Assembly: GCA_017255395.1 (NCBI GenBank)
Contig: JAFKDC010000022.1
Coordinates: forward strand, 1 to 64,000
Direction of reading: 5' to 3'
Length of the DNA stretch: 64,000 nucleotides
From: Enemella evansiae
GTDB taxonomy: Bacteria > Pseudomonadota > Alphaproteobacteria > Rhodobacterales > Rhodobacteraceae
Both the position numbers and the translations under genes were made by a program. The notes below the pieces were generated by a model. It was not told where the DNA came from. It ran no database searches and worked only from the letters and a program-made list of their open reading frames with translations. Below are positions 51,993-60,882 of the stretch, in pieces (position 1 is the stretch's first letter; every line of letters starts with the position of its first letter).

Positions 51993-53030
51993 ATGCAGGT
52001 TCCCGCCGACCATATGCTCGAGGCCATGCCGCTGCCGGCGCTGATCATCCGCCGGGACGAGCGTATCGGTGCCGCCAACGCCCCGGCCCGGGCGCTTCTG
52101 GGCCGCGAAATCGTCGAGCGTCACTTCATCACCGCCCTTCGGCAGCCCGACCTGCTGGACGCCATCGAAGGCTGCCTGCGTGACGGCACCGCGCGGCGCA
52201 CCGATTTCCTGAGCCTGAACGCGCGGCAGGAAATGACCTACCGGGTGCTGGTGGTGCCGCTTCCGCTGGCCAGCGGCACCGGCGTGGTGGTCAGCTTCGA
52301 GGATGTCTCGCATCTCGAACAGACCGTGCAGATGCGCCGCGACTTCGTCGCCAACGTCAGCCACGAGCTGCGCACGCCGCTGACCGCGCTGATCGGTTTC
52401 ATCGAGACGATCAAGGGCCCGGCCCGCAACGACCCGGCCGGACAGGCGCGGTTTCTGGACATCATGGAGGGCGAGGCGCAGCGCATGGTGCGGCTGGTCG
52501 CCGACCTTCTGTCGCTGAGCCGGGTGGAGGCCGAAGAGCGCGTGCGCCCCTCTGACCCGGTCGACCTTGGCGATCTGGTGCGCGCGACGCTGCACGGCCT
52601 GACGACGATTGCCTCTGACGCCGGGGTCACGCTGGTGCAGGAGCTGCCCGACGAGCCGGTGCGCGTGCCCGGCGATCCGGACCAGTTGCGGCAGGTGCTG
52701 ACGAACCTCGTGGAGAACGGCATCAAATACGCGGGCGGCGATGCCTCTGTCATCGTGTGGCTGAGCGCCCCGGATTACGAGCCGCGCCTGCGTGGACGCG
52801 GGGTCCGGCTGGTGGTGGCGGACACCGGACAGGGCATCGACGCGATCCACCTGCCCCGCCTGACGGAGCGCTTTTACCGCGTGGACAGCCACCGCTCTCG
52901 CCAGCAGGGCGGCACGGGCCTTGGGCTGGCCATCGTGAAACATATCGTCAACCGCCATCGCGGGCGCCTGCGGGTGGACAGCACGCGGGGCGAAGGCACG
53001 ACGGTCACCATCCTGCTGCCGCTGGAGTGA
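51993..53030 (+). CDS. phoR: phosphate regulon sensor kinase PhoR (soluble form)
   Basis: 345 residues. PAS domain (about 10-105; ALIIRRDERIGAANAPARAL), HisKA with His124 in ANVSHELRTPLTALIGF, HATPase with NLVENGIKYAGG, DTGQGI and GGTGLGLAIVKHIVNRHRGR, the last typical of PhoR. No membrane segment is present, in contrast to E. coli PhoR, so signalling must run through PhoU and PAS contacts at the transporter. Encoded on the opposite strand from phoB and separated from it by the pst operon, ilvH and the trans-sulfuration gene. Confidence 0.88.
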   Translation: MQVPADHMLEAMPLPALIIRRDERIGAANAPARALLGREIVERHFITALRQPDLLDAIEGCLRDGTARRTDFLSLNARQEMTYRVLVVPLPLASGTGVVVSFEDVSHLEQTVQMRRDFVANVSHELRTPLTALIGFIETIKGPARNDPAGQARFLDIMEGEAQRMVRLVADLLSLSRVEAEERVRPSDPVDLGDLVRATLHGLTTIASDAGVTLVQELPDEPVRVPGDPDQLRQVLTNLVENGIKYAGGDASVIVWLSAPDYEPRLRGRGVRLVVADTGQGIDAIHLPRLTERFYRVDSHRSRQQGGTGLGLAIVKHIVNRHRGRLRVDSTRGEGTTVTILLPLE

Positions 53031-53188
53031 CCCCCGCGCCGGAACCGGCAAACCCGCGCGTCCACGCCTTTCCTGCCAGACGCTGACCGGCTCCGGTCCG
53101 AAATCGGCAAACTTCGCGAAAAGGCTCTGCCTTATGTCTGGACGCGCGGCCCCTGTCGAGGCGCCGCGTATCCGTCAGTTTACGCCTT

Positions 53189-53929
53189 TCAGATCGCCGC
53201 GACCCCAAGCTTCGCGCCGGTTTGCGGGGTTCGCGCCCCTGCACGGAAGCTCTGGGGGGATGCTCGGATGATCATCTCTGCGATGGCGAGGTTGATCGGG
53301 AAACAGACCATATGCGCCAGCGTGAGGCCAAGCATGGAGTCCATACCCATCGCGGCAAATAGCGTGACCAGAAGATAGACCGTCAGAATTGCCATCAGGA
53401 TCGCGTAGCTTCTCAGCATCCACTGGCCGTGCTTTTCATACTGACCCTGCCGGATGCGGAAGAAGGCGATCAGGATGAAGGCAATGCCCAGGCATCCGCC
53501 AACGATATTGGCAACGATGGCCTTGGGGCCGCCCTCCATGGGCAAAGCGGCAGAAACATAGGCCCCCAGCCCCAATCCAAGTATCGCCGTAAACGTGTAA
53601 AGATATCCCGACGCGCGGTGCAGCAGCGGCATGTTGTCCCGAATATAGGGCACAAACTGAACCATCCCGACCAACAGGGCGATAGAGGCGCCTGCAATAT
53701 GCCCGACGAGGGTAAATTCATGCTGATGGTAAAGCGGCTTCTGATGGGCCGCGAACTCGGTCCAGAAGCTGCCCATTTGCCCGGACAGGCTGTTGAAGAA
53801 CGCGTCTGTTTCGGCCAGTGCGTCCACCGCATCGGCCCCCTGAAACAAATAGCGCAGGGAATAGACCGCAATCAGCGCCGCCAAGGCCCCAGTGAGCCAA
53901 AGCAGAAGTCGTTTTACAATTTTTACCAT
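53189..53929 (-). CDS. DUF2306 membrane protein
   Basis: 246 residues, five to six membrane segments (first at 5-28, LLLWLTGALAALIAVYSLRY), with conserved His residues in HQHEFTLVGHIAGASIALLV, LLHRASGYLYTF and QYEKHGQWMLRSYAI, the pattern of the DUF2306 family. The His pattern is suggestive of haem or quinone-linked electron transfer but the role is unknown. GGAGAG supports the ATG at 53929. It lies downstream of the reductase gene on the same strand, so both are probably under TetR control. Confidence 0.78.
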   Translation of the reverse strand: MVKIVKRLLLWLTGALAALIAVYSLRYLFQGADAVDALAETDAFFNSLSGQMGSFWTEFAAHQKPLYHQHEFTLVGHIAGASIALLVGMVQFVPYIRDNMPLLHRASGYLYTFTAILGLGLGAYVSAALPMEGGPKAIVANIVGGCLGIAFILIAFFRIRQGQYEKHGQWMLRSYAILMAILTVYLLVTLFAAMGMDSMLGLTLAHMVCFPINLAIAEMIIRASPQSFRAGARTPQTGAKLGVAAI

Positions 53930-54004
53930 GAGGCGTCTCTCCATTGTGCAGGGCGCGGGGGCCCGGAGGACACCGGCGCGCGGACCTGAAACATTTCCAA
54001 AGGG

Positions 54005-54592
54005 TTAGCGGGCGGCACGCCCCAACGCGGCCACCGCGTCCGACCATCTCTCGACGACTTTCGGCGCCGGATGGCTGGCTTCTGAAAAATGCGTGACGCG
54101 CAAAGGCTTTATCCCGACGTAGCCGAAGACCTGCGCGCGCAGCTGGCGCACCATCGCCCGCCCATAGGCAAGCCGGAAGAACCAGTCCGGGGTATCGGAT
54201 GTCATGATCAGCCGCGCCGTCCGACCGGCCAGAAGCGGCTTGGGCAGCCCCAGCCGTTTCTGGCGCGGATCGAAGGCAAAGCCCGGCAGAAGAACGCGGT
54301 CGAACAGGCCTTTCATCTTGGCCGGAACACCGCCCCACCACATCGGGGTCAACAGGACGACATGTTCGCTCCACTCCAGGTCGGCGGCGACCGCCTTCAG
54401 ATCATCCTCCAGCGGTTTCAGGGTTTTATAGCTGCCCTCGCCGAAGTCGGGATCGAACGTGAGATCGTGCAGATGGGTCAGCCGCAGGTCGTGACCTGCC
54501 TTGATCGCGGCCTGCGCGTAGACCTCGGACAGTCGCTTGGACAGCGAGGTTCCGCCCGGGTGCCCGTTCAGGACGTATATTCGTTTCTTCAT
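54005..54592 (-). CDS. flavodoxin-fold NAD(P)H:quinone reductase
   Basis: 195 residues, NQO/KefF-like. Seen: IYVLNGHPGGTSLSKRLSEV (FMN/FAD phosphate loop), LLTPMWWGGVPAKMKGLFDR and LPGFAFDPR, the typical reductase motifs. Reduces quinones or similar electrophiles by two electrons. Divergent from the TetR gene at 54677 across a double operator, so it is the likely regulated enzyme, responding to a quinone-like or electrophilic compound. Confidence 0.87.
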   Translation of the reverse strand: MKKRIYVLNGHPGGTSLSKRLSEVYAQAAIKAGHDLRLTHLHDLTFDPDFGEGSYKTLKPLEDDLKAVAADLEWSEHVVLLTPMWWGGVPAKMKGLFDRVLLPGFAFDPRQKRLGLPKPLLAGRTARLIMTSDTPDWFFRLAYGRAMVRQLRAQVFGYVGIKPLRVTHFSEASHPAPKVVERWSDAVAALGRAAR

Positions 54593-54610
54593 CGATGATG
54601 ATCCAATAAA

Positions 54611-54653
54611 TGACCGTGGTCACTTTTCATACGGGCAATGTTGACCACGGTCA
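54611..54653. promoter_or_regulatory. double TetR operator
   Basis: TGACCGTGGTCA (54611-54622) and TGACCACGGTCA (54642-54653) are each TGACC-N2-GGTCA inverted repeats and are exact reverse complements of each other, 31 bp apart (three helix turns). They fill the divergent promoter region between the reductase gene and the TetR gene. Confidence 0.78.
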
Positions 54654-54676
54654 ATATTTGCATTAGTGAAAATTCC

Positions 54677-55252
54677 ATGACGCGCGCCAGGCAAGCCAGA
54701 AGCATTCGAACCAGAGAGACGCTTTTAAGTTTGGCGCAGGAAAAGACCTCTGCCGTCGGCTATGGCGCGCTGCGCGTCGAAGACATCGTCTCGGCGGCGG
54801 GAATGGCCAAGGGCACTTTCTTTTCTCATTTCAAGGACAAGGATGCCCTGATGGACATCCTGATCGCCGAGCGCCTGAACGCGCTGCTTGACGGGATGGA
54901 AACGGCCCCGAAATTCCAGAGTGTCGCGGACGTGGTTGCGGGCTTGATGCCCTATTTGAGGTTCATATCCAGCGAGCGGTATGTTTTCGACCTTTACCTG
55001 CGCCTGTCCGGGGCGCTGAAGGTCGAGGAAATCGGCGAAATCGCGGAGTCTCTGGTCAGGCTGGACCGTATTCTGATCGAGAAGCTGGACAGAGACCGGT
55101 TCAGGCAGGATGTTTCGCCCGAATTGTTGTCAGAGGGCATTCAGGCCTTCTGCATCAGCTCGATCGCCCTCGGCTTTTGTGCGCTTCACAGCGATCAGGA
55201 TGTGGAAAACAGGCTTCAAACGCAGCTGAACGCCTGGCTCTGCCCGGGCTGA
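54677..55252 (+). CDS. TetR-family repressor
   Basis: 191 residues. N-terminal HTH: RTRETLLSLAQEKTSAVGYG, then VEDIVSAAGMAKGTFFSHFK, the core TetR signature. The ligand domain (about 70-191) has no recognised family. ATG 54677 gives a standard start; an upstream in-frame ATG at 54638 would place coding sequence across the operator. Divergent from the reductase gene it most likely represses, and probably autoregulated. Confidence 0.88.
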   Translation: MTRARQARSIRTRETLLSLAQEKTSAVGYGALRVEDIVSAAGMAKGTFFSHFKDKDALMDILIAERLNALLDGMETAPKFQSVADVVAGLMPYLRFISSERYVFDLYLRLSGALKVEEIGEIAESLVRLDRILIEKLDRDRFRQDVSPELLSEGIQAFCISSIALGFCALHSDQDVENRLQTQLNAWLCPG

Positions 55253-55383
55253 GATCGGATCTGCGCGGGACATGGCGCGTCAGTGCCTGATTGGATAGCA
55301 CGAAGCCTGCCCCCTGATCGCGGAGAGGCCCGCACTGCCATCGACGCCCCCGTTCGGCCACCGCCTGTCGCCGGATCGTGCCT

Positions 55384-56862
55384 TCAGGCGTAGAACGCGG
55401 GCGGCACGTGGCGGTAGGGTAACAAGGACATATCCGCCGGCGCCACGCCGGGACAGTCGATGTCGTGGATCGGACCGCAGAGCGGCTCGAACCCCGCGCG
55501 GAAGTGGTTCTTCGCCTTGATGCCGAAGACCGCGATGCGGCTCAGGTCGATCCCGTGCAGGTCGCACCAGGCCGGGTCGTTGGCGCTTTGGCAGGTCTCG
55601 CTGACGACCACCTGCATCTGGCCCGCGCGCAGCACGGCGGTGCGTCCCATGTCGATCTCGCGCCCATATTCGAAAGGCCCCCGGTTGCGGAAACGGCCAT
55701 CGGTCAGGCGCTCGACCATCCCGTGGAACGGGACCGGCACCCCGAACTCGGGGGCGATGCGCCCGCCGAGGGTGCAGTCGATCGCCGCCCCCTCGCCCAG
55801 CCCATGCGCCCGCGCCACGAGGTCGGGATCGTAGAAGAAGCAGAACAGCATCGGCAGATCCGGGCCGCTCTCCATCATCGCCCGGAAAAGCGCCGTGGTG
55901 TCCCCGATCCCGCCCGACAGCGGGTTGTCGGCGGTATCCACCAGGGTCACCGGCCAGCGGGCGCCCTGATCCAGCTGCCGGGAGGCAAGGGCCAGCCCCT
56001 CGCGGGGTCCGGGCAGCGAAACGCGGAAGGCCTCGCGGCGCGCCTGATAGGCGGCGGCCAGACGATCCAGCAGCGGGTCCGGCGCAAGGTCCCGGTCATG
56101 GGTCACCGCCACGGCGGCCCGGGTGTTGGGGGTATCGGCATAGGTGAAGCCACCGAAAAACGTCACGTCCGCGACCCCTTCGGTCCCGCTTGCCTCTTGC
56201 CCGAGGGCCACCAGATCGGCCATCGGTCCGGCCTCGGTGCGCATCCCGTGCGACAGCGGGGCGAAGTCCAGCTGGCGCAGCGCGACAACAGGCCGCCTGC
56301 CCTGCTCGAAGGCGCGCTCCATCATCGTCAGCGCGCGGTGCGCGGCGGCATCCATGTCGACATGGGGATAGGTGTGGTAGCCGGACAGGATGTCGACCGC
56401 CCCGGTCAGCGAGGGATCAAGGCAGGCGTGCATATCCAGGCTGACCGCCAGCAGAGGCTCTGGCCCGATCGCCGCGCGCAGCGCGCGGATCAGGCTGTAG
56501 TCCGGCGACAGGTCGTCCTCGGCCACCATGGCCCCGTGCAGCGACAGGTAGACGCCGTCCCAATGCTGGCCCGCAAGATCCGCAAGGATCTCGTCGCGGA
56601 TCGCCGTCAGCGCTTCGGTGGTGACCGGGCCAAGCGGCGGCGCCGAGGTGCAGCGCGAGGCCGTGACCTGCCAGTGCGGATGCGCGTCGAGGAAGCGCAC
56701 CAGCCCGCCCAGTTCTGTCGCCGTGCCCCGGGCACCGGTCAGGGCCTCTTCACCCCGCCTCCACTCACGGCGCCGGAAATCCTCCAGCCGGGTCGGGATC
56801 GGGTTGAAGGAATTGGCCTCGTGCCAGAGACGGGCAACGGCGATGCGGCGGGGCTGGGCCAT
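55384..56862 (-). CDS. M81 family metallopeptidase (MlrC-like)
   Basis: 492 residues. Seen: RIAVARLWHEANSFNPIPT, the M81 start, YLSLHGAMVAEDD, the metal-type SLDMHACLD, GYHTYPHVDM, FGGFTYADTPNTRAAV and VDTADNPLSGGIGDTT. MlrC is known from microcystin breakdown, but most homologues sit in amino-acid or amide catabolic clusters and their substrates are unknown. A second, diverged member lies at 59365, with a regulator and an aminotransferase gene between them. Confidence 0.88.
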   Translation of the reverse strand: MAQPRRIAVARLWHEANSFNPIPTRLEDFRRREWRRGEEALTGARGTATELGGLVRFLDAHPHWQVTASRCTSAPPLGPVTTEALTAIRDEILADLAGQHWDGVYLSLHGAMVAEDDLSPDYSLIRALRAAIGPEPLLAVSLDMHACLDPSLTGAVDILSGYHTYPHVDMDAAAHRALTMMERAFEQGRRPVVALRQLDFAPLSHGMRTEAGPMADLVALGQEASGTEGVADVTFFGGFTYADTPNTRAAVAVTHDRDLAPDPLLDRLAAAYQARREAFRVSLPGPREGLALASRQLDQGARWPVTLVDTADNPLSGGIGDTTALFRAMMESGPDLPMLFCFFYDPDLVARAHGLGEGAAIDCTLGGRIAPEFGVPVPFHGMVERLTDGRFRNRGPFEYGREIDMGRTAVLRAGQMQVVVSETCQSANDPAWCDLHGIDLSRIAVFGIKAKNHFRAGFEPLCGPIHDIDCPGVAPADMSLLPYRHVPPAFYA

Positions 56863-56881
56863 GGGCGGTCCTTGGGTTGGG

Positions 56882-57769
56882 TCAGATCCGGCGGCGCGGG
56901 ATCGTGTTGGCGTAGATGTCGAGCGTCGCGAGATGCTGGTCGGCGGCCTGAAGCGCCTTCAGAGAGCCTTCGCGATCCCGCGCGGCGAGCAGCCCGCACA
57001 GGACCTCTGACACCGCCAGCGCCGGGGTCAGCGTATGGAAGAAGGTGCGGCTTTCGGTCGAGCACAGGATGACCTGGTTCGAGATCGGGATCAGGGGCGA
57101 AACCTCGCTGTCGGTGATCGCCAGCACCGACAGGCCCTTCTCGCGCGCCAGCGCCGACAGGTCCAGCGACTGAACCGCATAGGGGCTGATCGAGATCACC
57201 AGGAGCACGTCCTCGGGCCCGGCGCGCAGCAACCCGTCGGCCCCGGTGCCCGCGGGCCCGTCCAGATGCACCGTGCGGTCGCCCAGTAGGGTCATGACAT
57301 AATGGAAATGCCAGGCCACCGAATGGCAGGAGCGCAGGCCCAGAACATAGACCCGCCTTGCCCCTCCCAGGAGGTCCGCCGCCGCGTCGAGCCGGGCCAG
57401 CGATTCGGGTTCGCTCAGCCGGGCGATCTGCGCCGAAAGGCTTTGCAGCATGTCGTGCGCCAGCCCGCTGCCCGCCGGCCCGTGCTCTCCCTCGCGTTCG
57501 CGCGCACGGGCGGCAAAGCCATCGGCCCGCAGCCGCAGCGCCTCGGAGAAATGGGTGCGGATATCGTCGTAGCCGGCCAGGTCGAGGAACTTCGCCAGCC
57601 GGGTCATGGTCGCCGGTTGTACGCCGGCCTTGCGCGCCAGTTCCCGCATCGAGACCAGCGCCACTTCCTGCGTGTTCTCAAGGATGTAGCGGGCGGCCTG
57701 TTGCAATTGCGGCGACATCTCGTCGAAGCGGGCGACGATCCGGTCCCGCAGGGCATCCTTTTGCAACAT
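56882..57769 (-). CDS. RpiR-family regulator of the M81/aminotransferase cluster
   Basis: 295 residues. HTH: VSMRELARKAGVQPATMTRL, then LDLAGYDDIRTHFSEALRLR; SIS domain: VYVLGLRSCHSVAWHFHYV and VLLVISISPYAVQSLDLSAL. It is 19 nt upstream of the first M81 gene on the same strand and divergent from the aminotransferase operon, so it probably controls both sides. The start could also be the ATG at 57796, nine codons earlier. Confidence 0.85.
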   Translation of the reverse strand: MLQKDALRDRIVARFDEMSPQLQQAARYILENTQEVALVSMRELARKAGVQPATMTRLAKFLDLAGYDDIRTHFSEALRLRADGFAARAREREGEHGPAGSGLAHDMLQSLSAQIARLSEPESLARLDAAADLLGGARRVYVLGLRSCHSVAWHFHYVMTLLGDRTVHLDGPAGTGADGLLRAGPEDVLLVISISPYAVQSLDLSALAREKGLSVLAITDSEVSPLIPISNQVILCSTESRTFFHTLTPALAVSEVLCGLLAARDREGSLKALQAADQHLATLDIYANTIPRRRI

Positions 57770-58022
57770 TCGTTTCAGACCCCATCCTGATCCCATCGTC
57801 TTTCTGCGCCTGACGGCCAGAAAAGACAATGTTCTGCTTTGGTTTGACGCGGATCGGCGCCAGACCAGAAAGATCTGAACGTTTCATGGGCAAAACTCAA
57901 GTATCATCCGTTGCGTTTTGTAATTTTTTGAAACATTTGTTGCACTGAGCGGCGAGTCCTGCGACCAAGTGTCAGCCGCGGCCTGTTCCGCGATTCCCCT
58001 CCGGCCCCGGCCGGAACGCAGT

Positions 58023-59360
58023 ATGGACGAGACCATGACCAGACTCCTTCACCGCAAGATCGGCGCCCCCCTGCCCCATGCCGTTTCGGGCCAGGGTGTG
58101 ACGATCACCGATTCCGCCGGGCGCAGCTATATCGACGGATCGGGCGGTGCGGCGGTCAGCTGCCTTGGCCATGACCACCCCGAGGTGCTGGCGGCGATGA
58201 AGGCCCAGATGGAGCGGCTGTCCTACGCCCATACCTCTTTCTTCACCACCGATGCGGCAGAGGAACTGGCCGAGCGCCTGACCGCCCTGGCGCCCGACCC
58301 TCTGAACTGGCTGTACCTTGTGTCGGGCGGGTCCGAGGCGGTGGAGGCTGCGCTGAAGATGGCGCGCCAGTATTACGTCGAGATCGGCCAGCCGCAGCGC
58401 CGTCACATCATCGCCCGGCGGCAAAGCTATCACGGCAACACCATCGGCGCGCTTGCGGCGGGCGGCAATGCCATGCGCCGGGTGCAGTTCCAGCCGATCC
58501 TGCCCGAGACGCATCATGTGTCGCCCTGCTACCCCTACCGCGACAAGGGCCCGGACGAGACGCCCGAGGCCTATGCCGCGCGGCTGGTCCAGGAGCTGGA
58601 ACAGAAGATCGAGGAACTGGGCGGCGATCAGGTCATGGCCTTCGTTGCCGAGCCGGTGGTCGGCGCCACCATGGGCGCGGTGGCCGCCGTTGCCGATTAC
58701 TTCCAGCGCATCCGCGCGCTCTGCGACCGCCACGGCATCCTGCTGATCCTCGACGAGGTCATGTGCGGCATGGGCCGCACCGGCAGCCTGTTCGCCTTCG
58801 AGCAGGAAGGCGTGGTGCCCGATATCGTGACCATCGCGAAGGGCATGGGCGGCGGCTACCAGCCTGTCGGCGGCGTGCTGCTGTCGCAACGGATTTACGA
58901 GGCCTTCCGCGACGGCTCTGGCCTGTTCCAGCACGGTCACACCTATATCGGCCATCCGATCGCCACCGCCGCCGCCAACAAGGTGGTCGAGATCCTCACC
59001 CGCCCGGGCCTGATGGATCAGGTCACCCACCTTGGCACGCGGTTGCAGGCGGGGCTTGATGCCGCGCTGGGACAATCCCCCCACGTCGGCGACATTCGCG
59101 GGCGCGGCCTGTTCCGGGGCATCGAGATCGTGTCCGACAAGGACGACAAGATCCCCTTCGACCCGGCCCGCAAGACCCATGCCAGGATCAAGGCAGAGGC
59201 CATGGCCGAGGGCCTGCTGTGCTACCCCATGGGCGGCACCATCGACGGGGTGCATGGCGATCACGTGCTGCTGGCCCCGCCCTACATCTGCACCGAGGAC
59301 GAGATCGACCAGATCGTCGAGCGCCTCGCGCGGGCCATCCGCCGCGTGACCGAAGGCTGA
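58023..59360 (+). CDS. class III PLP aminotransferase
   Basis: 445 residues. Seen: YIDGSGGAAVSCLGHDHPEV, LVSGGSEAVEAALKMARQYY, YHGNTIGALAAGG, FVAEPVVGATMGAV, LILDEVMCGMGRTGSLFAFE and the PLP Lys in TIAKGMGGGYQPVGGVLLS. The subfamily acts on omega-amino or alpha-amino substrates; the exact donor is unknown. ATG 58023 (or 58035, four codons on) begins it. It lies 4 nt before the second M81 gene and leads an operon that includes a peptide-type ABC importer. Confidence 0.9.
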   Translation: MDETMTRLLHRKIGAPLPHAVSGQGVTITDSAGRSYIDGSGGAAVSCLGHDHPEVLAAMKAQMERLSYAHTSFFTTDAAEELAERLTALAPDPLNWLYLVSGGSEAVEAALKMARQYYVEIGQPQRRHIIARRQSYHGNTIGALAAGGNAMRRVQFQPILPETHHVSPCYPYRDKGPDETPEAYAARLVQELEQKIEELGGDQVMAFVAEPVVGATMGAVAAVADYFQRIRALCDRHGILLILDEVMCGMGRTGSLFAFEQEGVVPDIVTIAKGMGGGYQPVGGVLLSQRIYEAFRDGSGLFQHGHTYIGHPIATAAANKVVEILTRPGLMDQVTHLGTRLQAGLDAALGQSPHVGDIRGRGLFRGIEIVSDKDDKIPFDPARKTHARIKAEAMAEGLLCYPMGGTIDGVHGDHVLLAPPYICTEDEIDQIVERLARAIRRVTEG

Positions 59361-59364
59361 CCCG

Positions 59365-60846
59365 ATGACGCGCCGGATTGCCTTTGCCGGGTTCAACCTG
59401 GAATCCGTCACTGCCGTGCCGCAGGTCTCGACCCCGGCGGATTTCGAGCGGGCCTGCTTTCGCGGCGCGGAGATCCCGGCGCAATACCGGGGCAGCAACA
59501 CGGTGGCGGGCGGCGTGCTCTCGGTGCTGGACGCGGCGGGCGCCGAAATGGTGCCGCTGTTCCACAGCCTGCTGGGCGCCCTCGGCCCCGCTGCGGATGA
59601 CGCCGTCACCGCCTTTGCCGACGAGCTGGTGCAGGGCCTGCGGGTCGCGGGGCCGCTGGACGGGCTGGTCCTTTACCTGCACGGGGCATGCTGGGCCCCG
59701 GGGTTTCCGGACGTGGAACGCTACATGATCGAGCGCGCCCGCGCCGCCTGCCCGGATCTGCCGATCTCGGTGCCGCTGGATTACCACGGCAATGTCGACG
59801 CGGCGACCTTTGCCGCCGCCGATATCGCCGTGGCCTACCGCCATTCCCCCCATATCGACATGGGCGAGACCGGCGAACGCGCCACCCGCGCGCTGCTGCG
59901 GATGATCGAGACCGGCGAACGGCCCGGTCTCGCCGTGACCCGGCCCGGCGTGGTCATCCCCTCGATCCTCTCGGCCACCGCGCTGGAGCCGCTGGCCAGC
60001 CTGATTGCCATGGCCCGGGCCGAGGAAGCCTCGGGCGATTGCGACATCTCGGTCATGGGCGGCTTTGCCTATGCCGACAGCGCCAATACCGGCATGTCGG
60101 TGATCTGCCTCGACTGGCAGGGCCAGCAGGCGGCGCAGGAGAAGGCCACGCGGCTCTCAGCCGCGCTGCGGGCCGCCCGCGCCGCGCTGTCCGATGCGAT
60201 CCCGATCTGGCAGATGGACGCCGCCATTGCCGAGGCGGCCCGCCTGCGCGGCAGCAGCGCGCCGGTGGTGATCCTGGAACATGCCGACCGGATGAACGAC
60301 AGCACCCACGGGCTGCGCGCCGTCCTCGACGCCGATCTGGGCCGGGTCATGGTGCCCTTTCTGCTGGACCCCGACAGCGCCGCCGCGGCCCATGCTGCCG
60401 GCGCCGGTGCAGAGATCACGCTGCAACTTGGCGGCAAGAGCGCGCCGGAAACCGGCGGGCCGCTGGAGCGGACCGTCCGCGTCCTCTGGACCGGCGAGAA
60501 ACGCTTCAACGTCTCGGGCCGCTACCAGCAGGGGGCGCCGGTCGACCTTGGCCTGACCGCGCTTGTCGAGGTCGGGCCGGTGCGGATCTCGATCACCTCG
60601 CATTTCGCCTTCGCGGTGGATGGCGACCCCTTCTTTATCTTCGACGAGCGGCCAGAGGATTACGACGTGATCCTGCTGCGCTCGAAGACCCATTTCCGGG
60701 ATTACTACACCCCGCTGGCAGCGGCGATCCTGGTCACGGACACCCCCGATCTTGGCCCCGCCGACGTGCGGCTGGTCCCCTATACCCAGCTCGACACGGG
60801 CCGGGTCTATCCCTGGTGCGCCGATCCGGCGGACCCAACCGAATAA
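59365..60846 (+). CDS. second M81 (MlrC-like) family protein
   Basis: 493 residues, about the same length as the paralogue at 55384 but clearly diverged. Seen: RRIAFAGFNLESVTAVPQVS, VLYLHGACWAPGFPDVERYM, SVPLDYHGNVDAATF, YRHSPHIDMGETGERAT, MGGFAYADSANTGMSV. The start lacks the HEANSF motif (FNLESV instead), and the late loop reads LEHADRMNDSTHGLRAVL in place of DTADNPLSGGIGDTT, so substrate or activity may differ. Co-translated with the aminotransferase. Confidence 0.85.
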   Translation: MTRRIAFAGFNLESVTAVPQVSTPADFERACFRGAEIPAQYRGSNTVAGGVLSVLDAAGAEMVPLFHSLLGALGPAADDAVTAFADELVQGLRVAGPLDGLVLYLHGACWAPGFPDVERYMIERARAACPDLPISVPLDYHGNVDAATFAAADIAVAYRHSPHIDMGETGERATRALLRMIETGERPGLAVTRPGVVIPSILSATALEPLASLIAMARAEEASGDCDISVMGGFAYADSANTGMSVICLDWQGQQAAQEKATRLSAALRAARAALSDAIPIWQMDAAIAEAARLRGSSAPVVILEHADRMNDSTHGLRAVLDADLGRVMVPFLLDPDSAAAAHAAGAGAEITLQLGGKSAPETGGPLERTVRVLWTGEKRFNVSGRYQQGAPVDLGLTALVEVGPVRISITSHFAFAVDGDPFFIFDERPEDYDVILLRSKTHFRDYYTPLAAAILVTDTPDLGPADVRLVPYTQLDTGRVYPWCADPADPTE

Positions 60847-60857
60847 CAACAAGAAAC
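60843..60857 (+). promoter_or_regulatory. CA-rich leader element, second copy
   Basis: The second copy of ATAACAACAAGAAAC (first at 31920-31934). It overlaps the stop of the second M81 gene and lies 25 nt before the binding-protein start. See the first copy for the proposed role. Confidence 0.4.
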
Positions 60858-60882
60858 TGACCCACCAACACGGAGAACGACA

